From Apostichopus japonicus (taxonomy: Eukaryota; Echinodermata; Holothuroidea; Aspidochirotida; Stichopodidae), in the NCBI RefSeq assembly GCF_037975245.1, contig NC_092577.1:17756398-17820397 (forward strand): DNA of 64,000 nucleotides. Reading direction: 5' to 3'. Under the pieces are notes generated by a model. The model saw nothing but the letters and a program-made list of their open reading frames with translations, did not search any database and had not been told where the DNA came from. The position numbers were made by a program, and so were the translations under genes. Shown here one piece after another: positions 1 through 11,550 of the stretch; positions within the stretch are counted from its first letter, which is position 1, and each line of letters starts with the position of its first letter.

Positions 1-1351
1 CTTGACAGTGATCAGGGGCGAAATTGTGAAGAAAAAAAAAATTTAAACATGCTATCTCATGAAGGGGAGATGGTCACATCACATGTTTGGTATGTTGGTG
101 AAACACATTGATTGAGTACAGGAGCTTACTTTAATGTAAGTCAAAGGTCATTTGAACTGGGTCAATTAAACAAGAGGAAGCGTTTAGAGATGTCATATAT
201 ACATTTTTATCAATTGGGCACAAGAAGTGGAGCACCCTACAGTGTCATTTTGAATATATTGTTGAATATAAATATGTCAGATTCATACCAAAAAAAGTTA
301 CGTATGTGTTACTTTCTTTGAAACCCTCCGACTTTATGATGATTTTATATTTTCTCAGAGAGTCAAATGCAAAATACAGTACCAATATTGCTCAACATAC
401 ATGAACTACATTTATGGTCTGCAGTTATGACATTGCACAGATGACAGAAATATATACATGTGCATGTCACAAGTAGTAGCACATTAACATACCTGGAGGG
501 GCATATGTACAAAACTAGTTAATGTTTGCCAAAGCTGCCCATCCAGCTTCTTTGAAACTACGTACTATTATTTTTGGTTCTAAACCTTCTTTACAGTTCT
601 CAACAATGTAATATTTAATTGATAAAATACTCAATAGCTCTGTTTACATGGCGGGGATCACATAAACCATACCTGACACCCTGGGATTTCCTTTCATAGT
701 AGTTATACCAACTCCTCTATCTGTGGAATGTACATGAGTGATCATGAGGACCATACATGTGTTAATACAAAATGAAGCGATATTTGGAAAGACGGTAGTG
801 GGTAAAAAATCTTCATTATCATGATGTGATGTGCTCACATGATCTCGATCACACCTAGCTTCTGAAGTTACTGACCTGATGACAGGTGATAATTAAATTT
901 TCGAATATGAATACAAAGTAGACTTTGTGAGACCAAATGTACACTGCTTGCAAGGTAATTATTTACTTTATCCATAGTAGTAGTACAGTTGCAATATTTA
1001 ATTCTTTTTATACTATTCTTGTAACACCCAGACAAAATCTTAGCTTCTATTTCTCACATGATTGCCCACTCCATTATAATTATAAATGAATGCTTCCTTT
1101 CCCATGATAAGTGTAAAGAATCATTGCATGGTTATTAGTATATTGTTGAACAATTATGGATACATCAGTTCGTTTAGGTTCTTTTTCTTGTAGTATCATC
1201 GTTGACAGGTTTTACCTGTACATCTTGCAGATTGCATAACAACTCCTATCCTGCAAATAAGGCATTATGCTGCAGCTTTTGCACCTTTGATGATCATTTT
1301 GCTTTTATATCTGCATTGCATTAACAGTAAGTGTATATCCATTACATTCAG
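1..1351. other. Non-coding; fragment of dispersed repeat family R
   Basis: No convincing gene. Positions about 1-170 resemble other segments in this window (1690-2010, 6470-6660, 55.6-57.2 kb): a 'gctatctcatgaaggggaga' type block, then 'ttgagtaca' and 'tcaaaggtcatttg'. I call this repeat family R. The rest is AT-rich sequence with short chance open frames only. Confidence 0.5.
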
Positions 1352-1537
1352 GTGCTTGATGGTGGAAACAGAAAACTCAATGATGTGTACATCATGGAAC
1401 AGGTCATGGAAAGGTGGTTGTTGTGATTACACAGCCCTACCACTATATCCTTCTCAATACACTGATTGCAGTGTTAGTGACTGCTTGCGAGAGTTCTTCG
1501 ACTGGGAACCAGTTGATGGTGGCTTGTGTAAAACATG
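1352..1537 (+). CDS. Candidate exon, USP-like zinc-ribbon region
   Basis: An open segment follows a splice-acceptor-like 'attacattcag' and ends before 'gtacac', a weak donor. Its translation contains ALPLYPS, then SVSDCLREFFDWEPVDGGLC. This resembles the insertion in ubiquitin-specific protease (USP) catalytic domains where CxxC pairs flank an 'L-LP...SV--CL--FF--E-VDG--C' pattern. The first pair is degraded: CTSW where CxxC is expected. The last Cys pair would have to be completed across the splice junction. The next candidate exon (2395-2576) fits the following part of a USP domain. Family assignment is from remembered pattern only, and the segment could be a pseudogene. Confidence 0.4.
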
Positions 1538-1689
1538 GTACACTTATAATTTTCTACTTTGTTGTGATTAAAATGTAAAGCAGATCATTACATACATAAA
1601 CGAGCCTCATGTAAAGGATTAACATAGACCAAATTAGTGTTTTGTCCTTTAAGATCAGATAAACTTTAACGGGAAATATTGGTTCCATG

Positions 1690-2020
1690 AGAACAAAAAC
1701 CTATGTGGTCCTGAAAGTGTGTGTGTATGTTTGTTATGCTCTGCTTTAAACACAATATCTCAAGAAGGGAATATTGGACAGTTCTCATATTTGGTAAGTA
1801 GGTTTACCACATTGAGTACAAAACAGTGTTGGGGTCAAAGGTCATGTTATTGAAGTAAACAGGGGTAAAATTGAGAAACCTAGTAAACACGATATCTCAG
1901 GAAGTGCAGCTTCATCAAAAGTCATGTTTAGTATACATGTATACATGTATACATGTTTAGTATATCTCAAGAGGGGAAGCTTGGGCAGATTTCGTGTTCA
2001 GTTGCACATTGCGTACAAGA
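1690..2020. repeat. Dispersed repeat family R, two or three partial copies
   Basis: Blocks 'aacacaatatctcaagaagg', 'aacacgatatctcaggaag' and 'tatatctcaagaggggaagc' follow one another, together with 'accacattgagtacaaaa' and 'ggggtcaaaggtcatg'. They match the fragments at 1-170, 6470-6660 and 55.6-57.2 kb. A short tandem of 'gtatacat' sits at about 1930-1955. It is non-coding and lies between the two USP-like exons. Confidence 0.6.
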
Positions 2021-2394
2021 AGCCTGCCAGTGTAGGACAGCAAGTGAATAATTTGCTAGTCAAATGTTGATGCTTTGTAGAGCTGTTAATAACAGCAAGT
2101 TTATTACACTCTCTAAACAGTATGTCAGATTCATAAAACTTACTAATGTTTATTCATTGAAATCATTTTACAGTCTGTTTCCTAATATTACAAGACTTGT
2201 TTTATATCCATGTTCTTCATGTTTAGAGGAATGTGTAGCAAATGAAGTTACTAGTAAACCTCAATGAGTTTAAAGTTGACTTAAAAAATAAAATGTTTGA
2301 ACAGACACCAAAAAATGGTGTCACAAATAACTTACAAGTGCCAGTTCTGATTGAACTTGAAATGGAAAACATAATTCCCTTTTTATACACACAG

Positions 2395-2576
2395 TGGATC
2401 CACCAACACCATTGTAATATCACCTGTATCCATGAATACACCTGATATTCTAATGGTGCAGATCGTTCGCCTCAGTCAGTCATCAAGGCAGAAAAATCAG
2501 AGAAGTGTTACGGTCAATAAATCTGTAACACTGGGCAGTGTGGAATACGAAGCCGTGGGTGTGTTGGTATGTTTGG
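2395..2576 (+). CDS. Candidate exon, USP-like catalytic core segment
   Basis: The segment is bounded by 'tatacacacag' (acceptor) and 'ttg|gtatgt' (donor). The translation includes TPDILMVQIVRLSQ and then VTLGSVEYEAVGVLV. In USP proteases a hydrophobic 'P-VL-VQL-RF' strand is followed by a 'V--TL---EYEL-GVL-H-G' strand leading to the catalytic His. That His would be in the next exon, and I did not find it. Together with 1352-1537 it suggests a plus-strand USP-like gene or gene remnant. Confidence 0.42.
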
Positions 2577-3098
2577 ATAGTGATTTCATGAAAAAATGCA
2601 TATTTGCCTGTTTGTGTAAGAATTGTCAGCTGAAAAGCAGTATCAATAATATGCAAATTAGGTAGGAGTGATCTTGCTATAAGTGAAGCATGACTTAATA
2701 AGACTAAATAGATGTGATGAATTATGCAGTTTTACATGCACATGTCTACCAGCTGTCCAGTTTTACCTGGGTTGTCTGGGTGTGCCTAAACAGGTAATAC
2801 AACAAGTTTTTATTCTAGGAAATATAAACTGACAACAATACATGTGAAAATTTTCAATGTAATGAAAAAATTATGTCCTAAGACCTTGGATGGTAAACAA
2901 ATTAGATCGTAGACAAAGTATGCAAAATTACATTGACATAGAGAATCGTAAGGTGTTTTGAAGACAATGGAAGTCACTGGGTTTCATGATTTTAGAAATT
3001 GATCTACAACATAACAATATTGTTTTATAATGATCCTGTTCGTAGTGGCAGATTATGTTTGTATGTGCTTATATGATTTGAAAACGTTATAAAATAAC
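2577..3098. other. Intron-like, no gene seen
   Basis: AT-rich sequence between candidate exons. It shows stop codons in all frames beyond about 80 nt and no recognisable repeat. Confidence 0.5.
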
Positions 3099-3117
3099 CT
3101 CTGTAAGCTGTTCTGAT
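3099..3117. repeat. Left copy of 19-bp target-site duplication
   Basis: 'ctctgtaagctgttctgat' occurs here and again, identically, at 3800-3818. It directly abuts the SINE head that starts at 3118. Confidence 0.75.
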
Positions 3118-3799
3118 GAGGGCGTTGTGGTCAAGTGGTTAAGGCAGTGGACTTGTGATCCAAGGATTACAGGTTCGAGTCCTGGCCAGATCATTGCGTT
3201 GTGTCCTTGGGCAAGGCGCTTTATCTCCATTGCCTCTCTTCACCCAGGTGTATAAATGGGGATTTGTGAGGTAACTTGTAAATATAGTGGCGTGCGCCGG
3301 TTTGTGGCTGCACCCTATGGGAAGTCCCCCGGGGGACACATGGTTATGGTGCACTGTGGTGTCCCAGGTGAGATTGATTGAATTGTGCACACTTTGGTGT
3401 GTAGGTGTGACAAGTTACCAATTACCAGGGTTAAGTTGTAAAGTCGTGTGAGAGGGCCTTGGCCCTGAACAAGACTATAAACCTAAATATAAATAAAATA
3501 TGTGAAATTTCACATCCCACCAGCTGCTTGGCAAAATATTTCACAGCAGGGTAAATTTCAATTTTTTTGCCTTTGGCAATGATGAAATATTTAAGTGAAT
3601 GCCATTGGTACTAAATTAACTAAAGAGTTGCCACTGTAATGGTGGAAAATGATGGTAACTTTATTTGCTAAAATATGAGTGTGTGATGGGTTCACGAATT
3701 GGCCATGACATTGAAAACCATGCAACATGATTTCAAAGTGAATACACTTCATATTTTTCTCCTACATAGTGCATAGATTTTATGTAATAATTTATAATT
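3118..3799 (+). mobile_element. tRNA-derived SINE-like insertion, 682 bp
   Basis: The 5' end is tRNA-like with RNA polymerase III boxes. The A box TGGTCAAGTGG is at 3128-3138 and a perfect B box GGTTCGAGTCC at 3172-3182. A body follows ('ttgtgtccttgggcaaggcg', 'cacccaggtgtataaatggg') of the type seen in many invertebrate tRNA-SINEs, to about 3500. About 300 bp of AT-rich sequence then runs to the right TSD. Identical 19-bp repeats at 3099-3117 and 3800-3818 define the insertion. At 682 bp it is long for a SINE, so the 3' part may be a distinct 3' module or a second insertion. Non-coding; the A/B boxes are an internal promoter. Confidence 0.8.
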
Positions 3800-3818
3800 C
3801 TCTGTAAGCTGTTCTGAT
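3800..3818. repeat. Right copy of 19-bp target-site duplication
   Basis: Identical to 3099-3117. It marks the 3' edge of the SINE-like insertion. Confidence 0.75.
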
Positions 3819-3962
3819 CTGGTAAATTAGATTTTCACATTGGGAGGGGTGATTATTACTTAATTGATTATTGATTTGTCAAAGTTACTTCACAATGAGG
3901 TAGTAATGTACCCCGAATGTGTTTTGTTTATGTCAGTTGTGTTTAATTTTATATTTTGACAG

Positions 3963-4483
3963 TACATTCCATTGAATTCCATTCCCAAACCATGTTGGAG
4001 GAAAGTGACCTTCAGCAGCGTGTGAGCACAAAGACTGTTGACTTGCGCAAGAATAGGTAATAAGCCTAATATTCACTGTTATCAATATGAGTATTTACTG
4101 CATTTTGTAATTATTCTACATAAATTAGTACTAGTGCAGCGACAAATAGTAATTGAAATTACCATGAGTGAACTAAGGGAGATCTCTTTGGTCAATTCAT
4201 TGTTACAAGTATAATATGTAGTGGTATCCTTGTTTCGTATGCTGACATAATCATACATTCACTAATGATGAAAAAGTGACGTAGAATTTGACAAGCTTAT
4301 CATCTTTACTATTTGTACTGAATCATACATGATTACCCAATCTACATATAGCACAATGTTGCTTTATGTAGATTGAGTATAACTGACATTGACTGCATAT
4401 GATATAAAAACATTTTATGTGTTCACTTTTCACTTTCCAGCTGTACTCAAGTACCTTGAAGAGATTATGAATGAAACTATATT
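3963..4483 (+). CDS. Two small candidate exons (3963-4056, 4441-4483)
   Basis: The first is bounded by 'attttgacag' and 'aatag|gtaata' and reads HSIEFHSQTMLEESDLQQRV followed by a short Lys/Arg-containing tail. The second is bounded by 'cactttccag' and 'gtaagt' and reads VLKYLEEIMNETI. I recognise no domain. Splice-like edges plus an open frame are the only support. They may belong to the same plus-strand gene as the USP-like exons. A third splice-bounded segment at 5010-5090 has stops in all frames and is not called. Confidence 0.25.
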
Positions 4484-5452
4484 GTAAGTCTGTTGCTCTA
4501 TCTGTTTCTTTCTAATAGAAGCTTCAAGTAGCATTTACAACAATCACTTGGCATTATTGATTACAATTATATACATCAGTTCTTTGCCTTAATTTCACAG
4601 AAGAGTTTTCAACTCTTGAAAGGTTTATTAAATTTGAAAAAGATATATTTCCATTAAAGTATCTACAAACCAGTAGCCAAACTTTCATATTAGCATGTAG
4701 ATAATTGAGGAATATGTTTTGTTTTCTAGTAGACTTTTCTTAAGTGTACATGTTTGGCGCTACCATTATGCAATGCAAAGAAAATACTTTGACTTTTAAC
4801 AAGCTATAACGATCCATGAATATGTTTATTATATGAAAACTAGCCACATAGGATGTGCTATCTAATCTTCATATTATCAAAGATGTAACTAAGTTGTGTT
4901 AAAAAGAATAAGCTGAGTACATGCACTTGGACTGATGTGCAATTGAAAAAAAAAAATGTTACTTGTACTTGAATTTTTTTTGTATGTCATTATTTTGTCT
5001 TTTTAACAGCTGAAAAAACACCCTGCATAACATGTTGGATGCACACTTTAAAACTAAGAAAACCCTGACTCAATGACCAGTAGATCACAGGTAACTTCTC
5101 AACCTAGCTATTAAATGAAACTAATACTTGTTAGAATGTATACATCCAAAGAGCAATTATTTATGTCTATTAAGGATTTCAATAGAAAGTGAAGCATATT
5201 AAACATTTGTTATACTTTAAACCGCAGATGCCTGTGCTCTTTTGATCTACTGTTATTTGCAAAGCTATTGCTATAATGTTACTAATGGTTATTGCAAATG
5301 ATATTTAATGAACACGTAAATATAAGCATACATTAAGATTCAGACTCCATTATGTCTATGGAGTGACATTGACAATTATTGGAATCAATGAAGCAGATTT
5401 TTTGGTTTGTGAATTTTTTTTTAATGTAAAATATTTTCCCTTATTTCAACAG

Positions 5453-5546
5453 AGACATGTTTCAGTACCAACAGCAACATTTCTTCAACTTTCCACCAAG
5501 AATCAAAGATGGATTGAAAAGACTAGGGTATTTTGAAGTCGAGTAT
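5453..5546 (+). CDS. Candidate exon, no known domain
   Basis: Bounded by 'atttcaacag' and 'gtaacc'. It reads RDMFQYQQQHFFNFPPRI then DGLKRLGYFEVEY, an amino-acid composition more protein-like than its surroundings. No domain recognised. It possibly continues the plus-strand gene. Confidence 0.3.
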
Positions 5547-6277
5547 GTAACCACACTAATTTGTATTTTATTTGTAAATGATTGTGTGAGGGCATTCATT
5601 GGTAAGATTGAATTGAAATGTTGAATGAATGAAATATGGATTATAAAAGAGAGAAGCCAAATACTGCTCTCATCCTGGTATTGGTGGTGAATTATAATGA
5701 ATGTTTTTTAAATAAAAATGATCTTGTTAACACATAACATATTGTAGAGAAAATCTTGATAATGCCGGAGAATTAAGGTCCTTAAATTAAAGGTAAATAA
5801 GGAATTCTCCTAGAAAACATTTAAGTTACCGGTCCAAATTCTTTTTAATGGTTCAGATGCATTATTATAATTAAAAAGTTACTGATATTTATGCAATTTA
5901 TTTGGATATGTGACAACATTCGTACTCTTAATTTGTCCTTTGTTAAAACTTGGGTCCCTTGACCATTGTAGTCATGATATAATGTTGATTGAGGTATTTC
6001 TACATATGAGACTGGCAAACGGTGATGTTATGGAAACCAGTCCAAGGTACGTTATGAAGTTTACTTAAGATTACAGTAGATTATGGTAATGGTACAAGTA
6101 AGTTGTAAGCTAGTATTGACATTTATTTAATCCACAATATATTTTGGTTTAAAGTGATAAGTCATGAAAATGAGGATTCTTTTACCCTTGATATGATCTA
6201 AATACTGTATCTACCAGGTAAATTTTGAATTTGGTATTCGTTAACAACACCATGCTTCACATGTTTTTACCTTGCAG

Positions 6278-6382
6278 ATTGCCATATCTCAGAAAAGTGC
6301 TTGTCAAAGAAGGTCTTGTGTTCCTGACTGGAAAAAGTGTTGGCTGCTCAGAAGAGCAAGCAAGGAAACTTTTCAAAGTGCA
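6278..6382 (+). CDS. Candidate exon, no known domain
   Basis: Preceded by 'accttgcag'. It reads LPYLRKVLVKEGLVFLTGKS then VGCSEEQARKLFKV, ending near 'gtgaaa'. No family recognised. A family R repeat begins shortly after it. Confidence 0.3.
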
Positions 6383-6660
6383 GTGAAAATCATGGGTGTG
6401 ATACATACATTAGTCTCTTGCAGACAGCTTTTCTGGTTTTCAATGGAACCGTAACCTCTGTAATCGTGCGGGGATTGCTTGTTAACATCGTATCTCAAGA
6501 CGGGAAGCTTGGACAAATGTCACATTTGATGTGTAGGAATGGAGTAGAAGGAGCCTATTATTTTTGGTGGGGGTCAAAAAAAATTGAAATCACCAGGTGT
6601 TGAATTGTGGAAACCTTTGTAAGCATGATATCTTAAGAGGGGAAGTTTCAGCTTATTGCC
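6383..6660. repeat. Dispersed repeat family R fragments
   Basis: 'aacatcgtatctcaagacgg', 'gaagcttggacaaatgtcac' and 'gggggtcaaaaaaaattga' are followed by a second 'catgatatcttaagagggga'. These are the same blocks as at 1690-2010, about 120 bp apart. Confidence 0.55.
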
Positions 6661-8556
6661 ACTGAAATTGTGTTGAGCCAATCATAAACCTCTGTTGTAA
6701 TGTATGCACAATCTTGTAGCTCTTGAGTAAGTCATACATTGTTTTAATTTTCATATGATATTGTGGTACTCTTTTTATCATTATTAAGATATGATTTTTT
6801 TTCATTAATGAGATATGATTTGGGTCCTGTTCACCATCTGTGTCAATATTAACATTGTAGTTTGGGTTTTTACAAAGATTCATATTAAAATCAACAGATA
6901 GCCTTGCCAGTGGGCCACCAAGCAATTTGCCCTTGCTCACCAGATTTGGAAATCATAAAATCTGCTTGGGGTAGTAATCGAACATGATAAAATGGGCAGA
7001 TACTGGGCGTGGGTTTCAGCCACCCCCCCCCCCACTTGACACGGATCATGTTTTATGCAGTTTCCAATGTCTGGAAAGTGTCGGTTTCCGGTATCTGAGA
7101 GGCACATTTCAAACATTTTTCTTCCTGTATTATTTTAATCCCCCACTCCGATCGCGTCATAGTTGTCCCTTGAAAATGCTGTGAAAAAGCAACCCTCCCT
7201 CACCCCTCCCCCTTCCTACACACTTTCTTTTGTGTAATCCTTCCATATTAGTCTGTGCATGCAGTTCTCAGTTTTATGATAATTTTGCAAAGTGGGTACT
7301 TTATGCAGGATAAAATATGTCACCTTATGACTGGCTTCAAGTTTGATGCATGTCTAAAATCCGTAAGTCATCAAACGATGAGATGTTAGCACGAGTAGTG
7401 GCTTTTGTGTCGTTTTGCCTACAAAGCTTTGTCCGAACATGGTGAGTGAAAGTCATTAGGCATTAAAATCATAGTTTAGTAAATTTAGAAATAACCTATA
7501 ATGGTACTGTCCAGAACATACCTGGCTACGCTGAGTAGGCTTTGGTCTTCCTGAAACCTCAGATTACTGGCTAGTCCCTAGTGTTAGAATATTTGTACAA
7601 TTCTAGATATGTTTGTTAATAGACTGAAATAGTGTAGGTTCATGTTATGACGTAGGCTAACCTGGATTAGACCAAGGCCAGGGCTAAATACATAGGCTAA
7701 GCCATTTTTCCTAGTATTGAAATGTTAGTGATAAGCCCAGGACATGTGTATTTATCTTTAGAGATACAGTTAAAAGTAAAATGCAGTGGTGGTAATGTTT
7801 GTTATTAGGCTTTTATCATATCGCATCCGAAAGGACAACCGTAGCCGGTCCAGGGACGTCGCTAGAGGTGATATTGGGGGGTCTCACCCCCCCCCCCCAA
7901 TCTTGGTAAAACTGACGATAGTTGGAAAATTTGAGTGCGACAGCCGGAATTTCAGACTTGTCGCACTCTTATTTTTCCGACTGTCGCACTCTAATTTTCA
8001 CATATTATTGTACTTACTACGTGAATGACCTAAAATTTTCGCTCAAAATTTACCTTTAATCGGTCATATTTACCACGTTTTCCTTGTCACATTGAGAAAT
8101 TGTATCTCGGGATCCTTATACTCCCACCTTACAAAGCTTCGTATGATTTTGAATACTCTAAAAAAAAAGCCTTATAAAACTACTGTACAACGTTCGCCAG
8201 CTTCAATTCGGTTAATTTAGGTATTAATTTTGCTATTGGGTGGGTTGACCCTGTTCGCTAGCTTCAAGCATGGAGCTACAAACAAGGAGAAAACCCACTC
8301 TTTAATGTCCGTAAAACAATCAATCATCGCCTTAACCACCCCGCTGAGTTTCGCGATTAATATCAGTAGCGATCATGTTACGTCCGGCAATCCGCAAATG
8401 GAGTAAAGGACTGGTTGTTTTAAAATAAAGCTTATGAATATGCATGTTCTAAAGTTCAAAGTGCGTCAAGTGCATGTTTACTTGTTTTCTAGCTCCATGG
8501 TGACAGCTTTGAGATTAAAATCTGATGAAGCCCCACGCTAACAGCTATATCTTTGG
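6661..8556. other. Non-coding with C-tract repeat fragments
   Basis: No gene seen. C-runs occur at about 7022-7034 and 7888-7901. The second lies in a fragment ('ggacgtcgctagaggtgat', then poly-C, then an inverted pair 'gagtgcgaca ... tgtcgcactc') resembling the C-tract segment near 26.2 kb. It is probably old MITE debris. From about 8100 the sequence is richer in CpG. Confidence 0.45.
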
Positions 8557-8564
8557 TATAAAAG
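8557..8564 (+). promoter_or_regulatory. Possible TATA box upstream of the P transposase
   Basis: TATAAAAG lies in a CpG-containing stretch about 1.2 kb upstream of the transposase start at 9805. About 30 nt downstream the sequence 'cattcactgag' could serve as an initiator. The link to the transposase is inference. Confidence 0.25.
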
Positions 8565-9804
8565 AAACCCGATAGCGTTGCACGAAACATTCACTGAGTC
8601 AGCCGTGTTTTTCAAGATTCAGATTTTAGCGACTTATACCGAAAAACTGCCCTGTTTTTCGCGGATTTTATCGCTCTCCGGACATCTCCGGATAGAACTC
8701 CATCGTGTTACGTGCTCAGGACGACCTATTCTTGACAGTATACAACGGCTGGATAGTGTACGGGTATGTTCGAAAATGCTATTGGACTTAGAATTTGCAA
8801 TGTATTTTCACTCAGACTGCCGAAATTACAGTGTTGTACAAAATGGCGTCTGCGTTAGCTTGCACAATTACACGGATGCAGTCCAAGAGTAATTGGTTTT
8901 TAAAGTGATTTTAATGATGATGCTTAAAATCTATGAACATTAGCCCATTTCATTAGGGTTAAAATTGTAGTCCCCTGGCCCTAGGCTAGGCCTTATTATA
9001 ATAAGTGTTAGGGTCGAGAGCCTTGGCCTATAATATAAATAATGCTAGTCCCTTGCTTGGCCAATCTCAAGGGTGAATGAAAATACATATTTTTAGACAT
9101 GTTGTGAACACTTAACTGAAATGAAAGGGCTACATTAAGCCTTTACATTGTCAGTATCCAACAAAAGAAGAATCTCTGTCCGATTGCTTGATTAATTTAT
9201 TCGATTGGCCTAATATTTTCATGGTTCATGCCCTGAGCTAGATTGGGCCTAGTGGATCAAGTTACTTTACATAGGCCATGTGTAGGCGGGTGTAGTGGCA
9301 ATGTGACCCACACACCAGTAAATAAAAAATACAAACCATAGGCCTATATGCAATGCTGTTGTGGGGTTGTTATGATAGGTCTCCAAATCCATGCAGGCTC
9401 TAAGCCCAAGGAATTGAAAATATGGATAATTTTTTAAATAGTTATGTGCAGACCCCTCTCCTGACTATGTTGGCTCCTTGAAAATGTTCATAAAATAAGA
9501 GTTTTGGTAGGTTCCAATGCAAACCAGATGCATTGGATTGAACTGCAATTGTGCGATAAAATATCAACTGACTGTATTTACGTCCCTTACGGTACTACAA
9601 AAAACTGACTGCACTGGGCCACAGTGGCCCCAGTGTTACATCACTGCATTGATGCCCAAAAGTTAGATTTCCTTCTGTTTTATTCAATAAGTTTATTGAC
9701 CCATTTGGAAAAAACATTGATTTTATGTGGGAAGTCAAAGTACATGTAAATTAAAACATAATGTCAATTTGCTTACACTTTGTGCCATTTCTTTTCCTCA
9801 AGGT
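8565..9804. other. Upstream region of the P transposase, no gene seen
   Basis: An open frame at 8578-8892 has no recognisable domain and sits in CpG-rich sequence; I treat it as chance or as a 5' leader. The remainder is AT-rich. I could not identify a terminal inverted repeat for the P element here. Confidence 0.4.
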
Positions 9805-10800
9805 ATGGCGAGTGCCCATCTGGAGGACTTAAGAACATTGTGCCGACTATGTGGCAGCGCAAAGATCATCCCAAGTGACAGTGCGCCAAAATCTAAACAG
9901 GGCTACCATGTATGGATATTGAAGGCATTGTCCGTAGATGTTAGTTTGGATGTTGGTGAAGTACACCCAGAATTTGTATGCCAGTGTTGTACGCTCAAAT
10001 TGCAAAGGTGGAAAAAAAAAATAAAGGCCAAAATTCTTCTGTCAATATTACATTGCAGCCATATGAGCCACATTCGGAAAATTGCACTTTATGCGAAGTG
10101 GCTGGAAGCACAAAAGAACACACTGATCTCCAAGGGTATTTTTTTTTTAAGAAGACTAGTGAGTTTGGAATGGTTTCTTGGATGAATGAGGGGCACTGCA
10201 TTGTTGTGGAACTAAAGAAATCCGGGGACTTGCATAATGAAGAGGATATGTGTCAATGAAAATGGTTCATGGGAGATGTATGTTTTAGGTGCACAGCTAA
10301 GCAAAGAAGATTGTGCACATTGCATGAGCCCTCTAGAAGAACTTCAGTCGGAAGGCAATGTTGAGAGTTTATTAACCAAAGTTAAAAACATTGGGATCTG
10401 CGAGGGAAATGGTGATGTGTTTGATGAAGCTGAAGTAAACACTCTGAAATTTAGGAACTTTAATGTTGAACAATATATAGCCAAGGATGGGAAAACATCA
10501 GTGACAGTCACACACAGTCAGTGTAAACTTTTCTGCAATCCATCAACCCAGAGATGTGATCTATGTAATCATTACAGAACTGCCTTGTATGTGAAGCGAA
10601 ATCGTTTACGTGGTACAGTCGGGAACCCAACGAACTTCACCTCACATGTACGGAATGACTTGCTTTCTTCCCCTCAGAAGAAAGTCAAACTCTTGAAAAG
10701 GAAGAAAGACAGTTTATGTAGTACAATTTCAAAGTTGGAAGACCAAATATTTCTAAAGGGAATTTTCATGAATGAAGAGGACTCCATGAAATTCAAATAA
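9805..10800 (+). pseudogene. P transposase N-terminal exon region: two Cys-rich zinc motifs
   Basis: Starts at an ATG (MASAHLEDLRTLCRLCG) after 'cctcaag'. A CxxC pair (CRLC), about 50 residues, then a second CxxC (CQCC) followed by a basic stretch recalls ZAD-type zinc domains rather than the THAP domain of classical P transposases. A run of ten A at 10011-10021 shifts the frame. Further on, CDLCNHYRTAL forms another zinc-like motif, followed by a Lys/Leu-rich coiled segment before the stop at 10798. The role inferred is DNA binding. The ZAD resemblance is loose. Confidence 0.6.
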
Positions 10801-11550
10801 AAGCTGGGTCCCCACAATTTCTTCTTTGGGAACAGCAGAAAAATAATCTAATCAGACCATCAAAATCGCTGGAGGTGGCACCCAGAAATAATCAAATGGT
10901 GTGTGGCAGTCCATGGTAAATCTCCAGCTGCTTACAACTTAATCAGGCAAAGTGGCTTCCTTACTCTTCCAAGCTTTAAGACTTTAAATAAATATATTAT
11001 TTTTTGTAAGTCAGGGGTTGGTTTTATTCCGGAAGTTTTTCAGAAGGTGTCCAGTGAAATTGGGCCTACCACAGGTAACATTAGTGAAAATGCAACCCTC
11101 ATATTGGATGAGATGAAAATCAAGTCTGGCTTGGTCTTTTTTGAGAGGAGATTTAAGGGAGAAACAAATTCAAAGAAATAACCATTAGCATCACATGTGC
11201 TTGTTCTAATGGTACGATCTATTTTTGGAACTATTGAAGCACCAATTGCTTATTTTGCAACCTGTGAACTGAAAGGTGATGATCTTTTTCCTATTGTCTG
11301 GCAGTGCATACGTCATCTGGAACTTTTCAGCATCCGCGTAAGAGCAATTATTGCCGATGGAGCTTCTCCAAATAAGAAGTTCTTTAAACTCCATGAAACA
11401 GTAACAGATGATGGCCTTACATTCTACACTCAGAATCCGTTCAGGGAACGCGAAAGAATTTATTTCTTCCGTGATGTCCCTCATCTCTTAAAGACAACAC
11501 GGAATAAGTGGGAAAATTCTGGTTGCAATTCAAAGTCAAGAATGCTTAGG
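10801..11550 (+). pseudogene. P transposase catalytic RNase-H-like region
   Basis: Contains GKSPAAYNLIRQSGFLTLPS, the first catalytic acidic cluster LILDEMKIKSGL, then after a stop LASHVLVLMVRSIFG, ADGASPNKKFFKLH and FRDVPHLLKTTRN. These match the order in P-element-like transposases. About 50-60 residues usually found after DEMKI are missing or replaced, and TAA at 11179 lies in the same frame as both halves. The exon ends at 'cttagg|gtgagt', a good donor. Confidence 0.8.

Noticed and set aside
3118-3190. Possible tRNA gene
   Set aside because: A and B boxes are perfect, but the sequence continues into a SINE body and is flanked by TSDs; the cloverleaf is incomplete.
5010-5090. Splice-bounded segment between candidate exons
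   Set aside because: Acceptor and donor look good, but all three frames contain stops.
8578-8892. 104-codon open frame in CpG-rich sequence
   Set aside because: Non-ATG start, no domain, no splice context. Kept only as upstream sequence of the P transposase.
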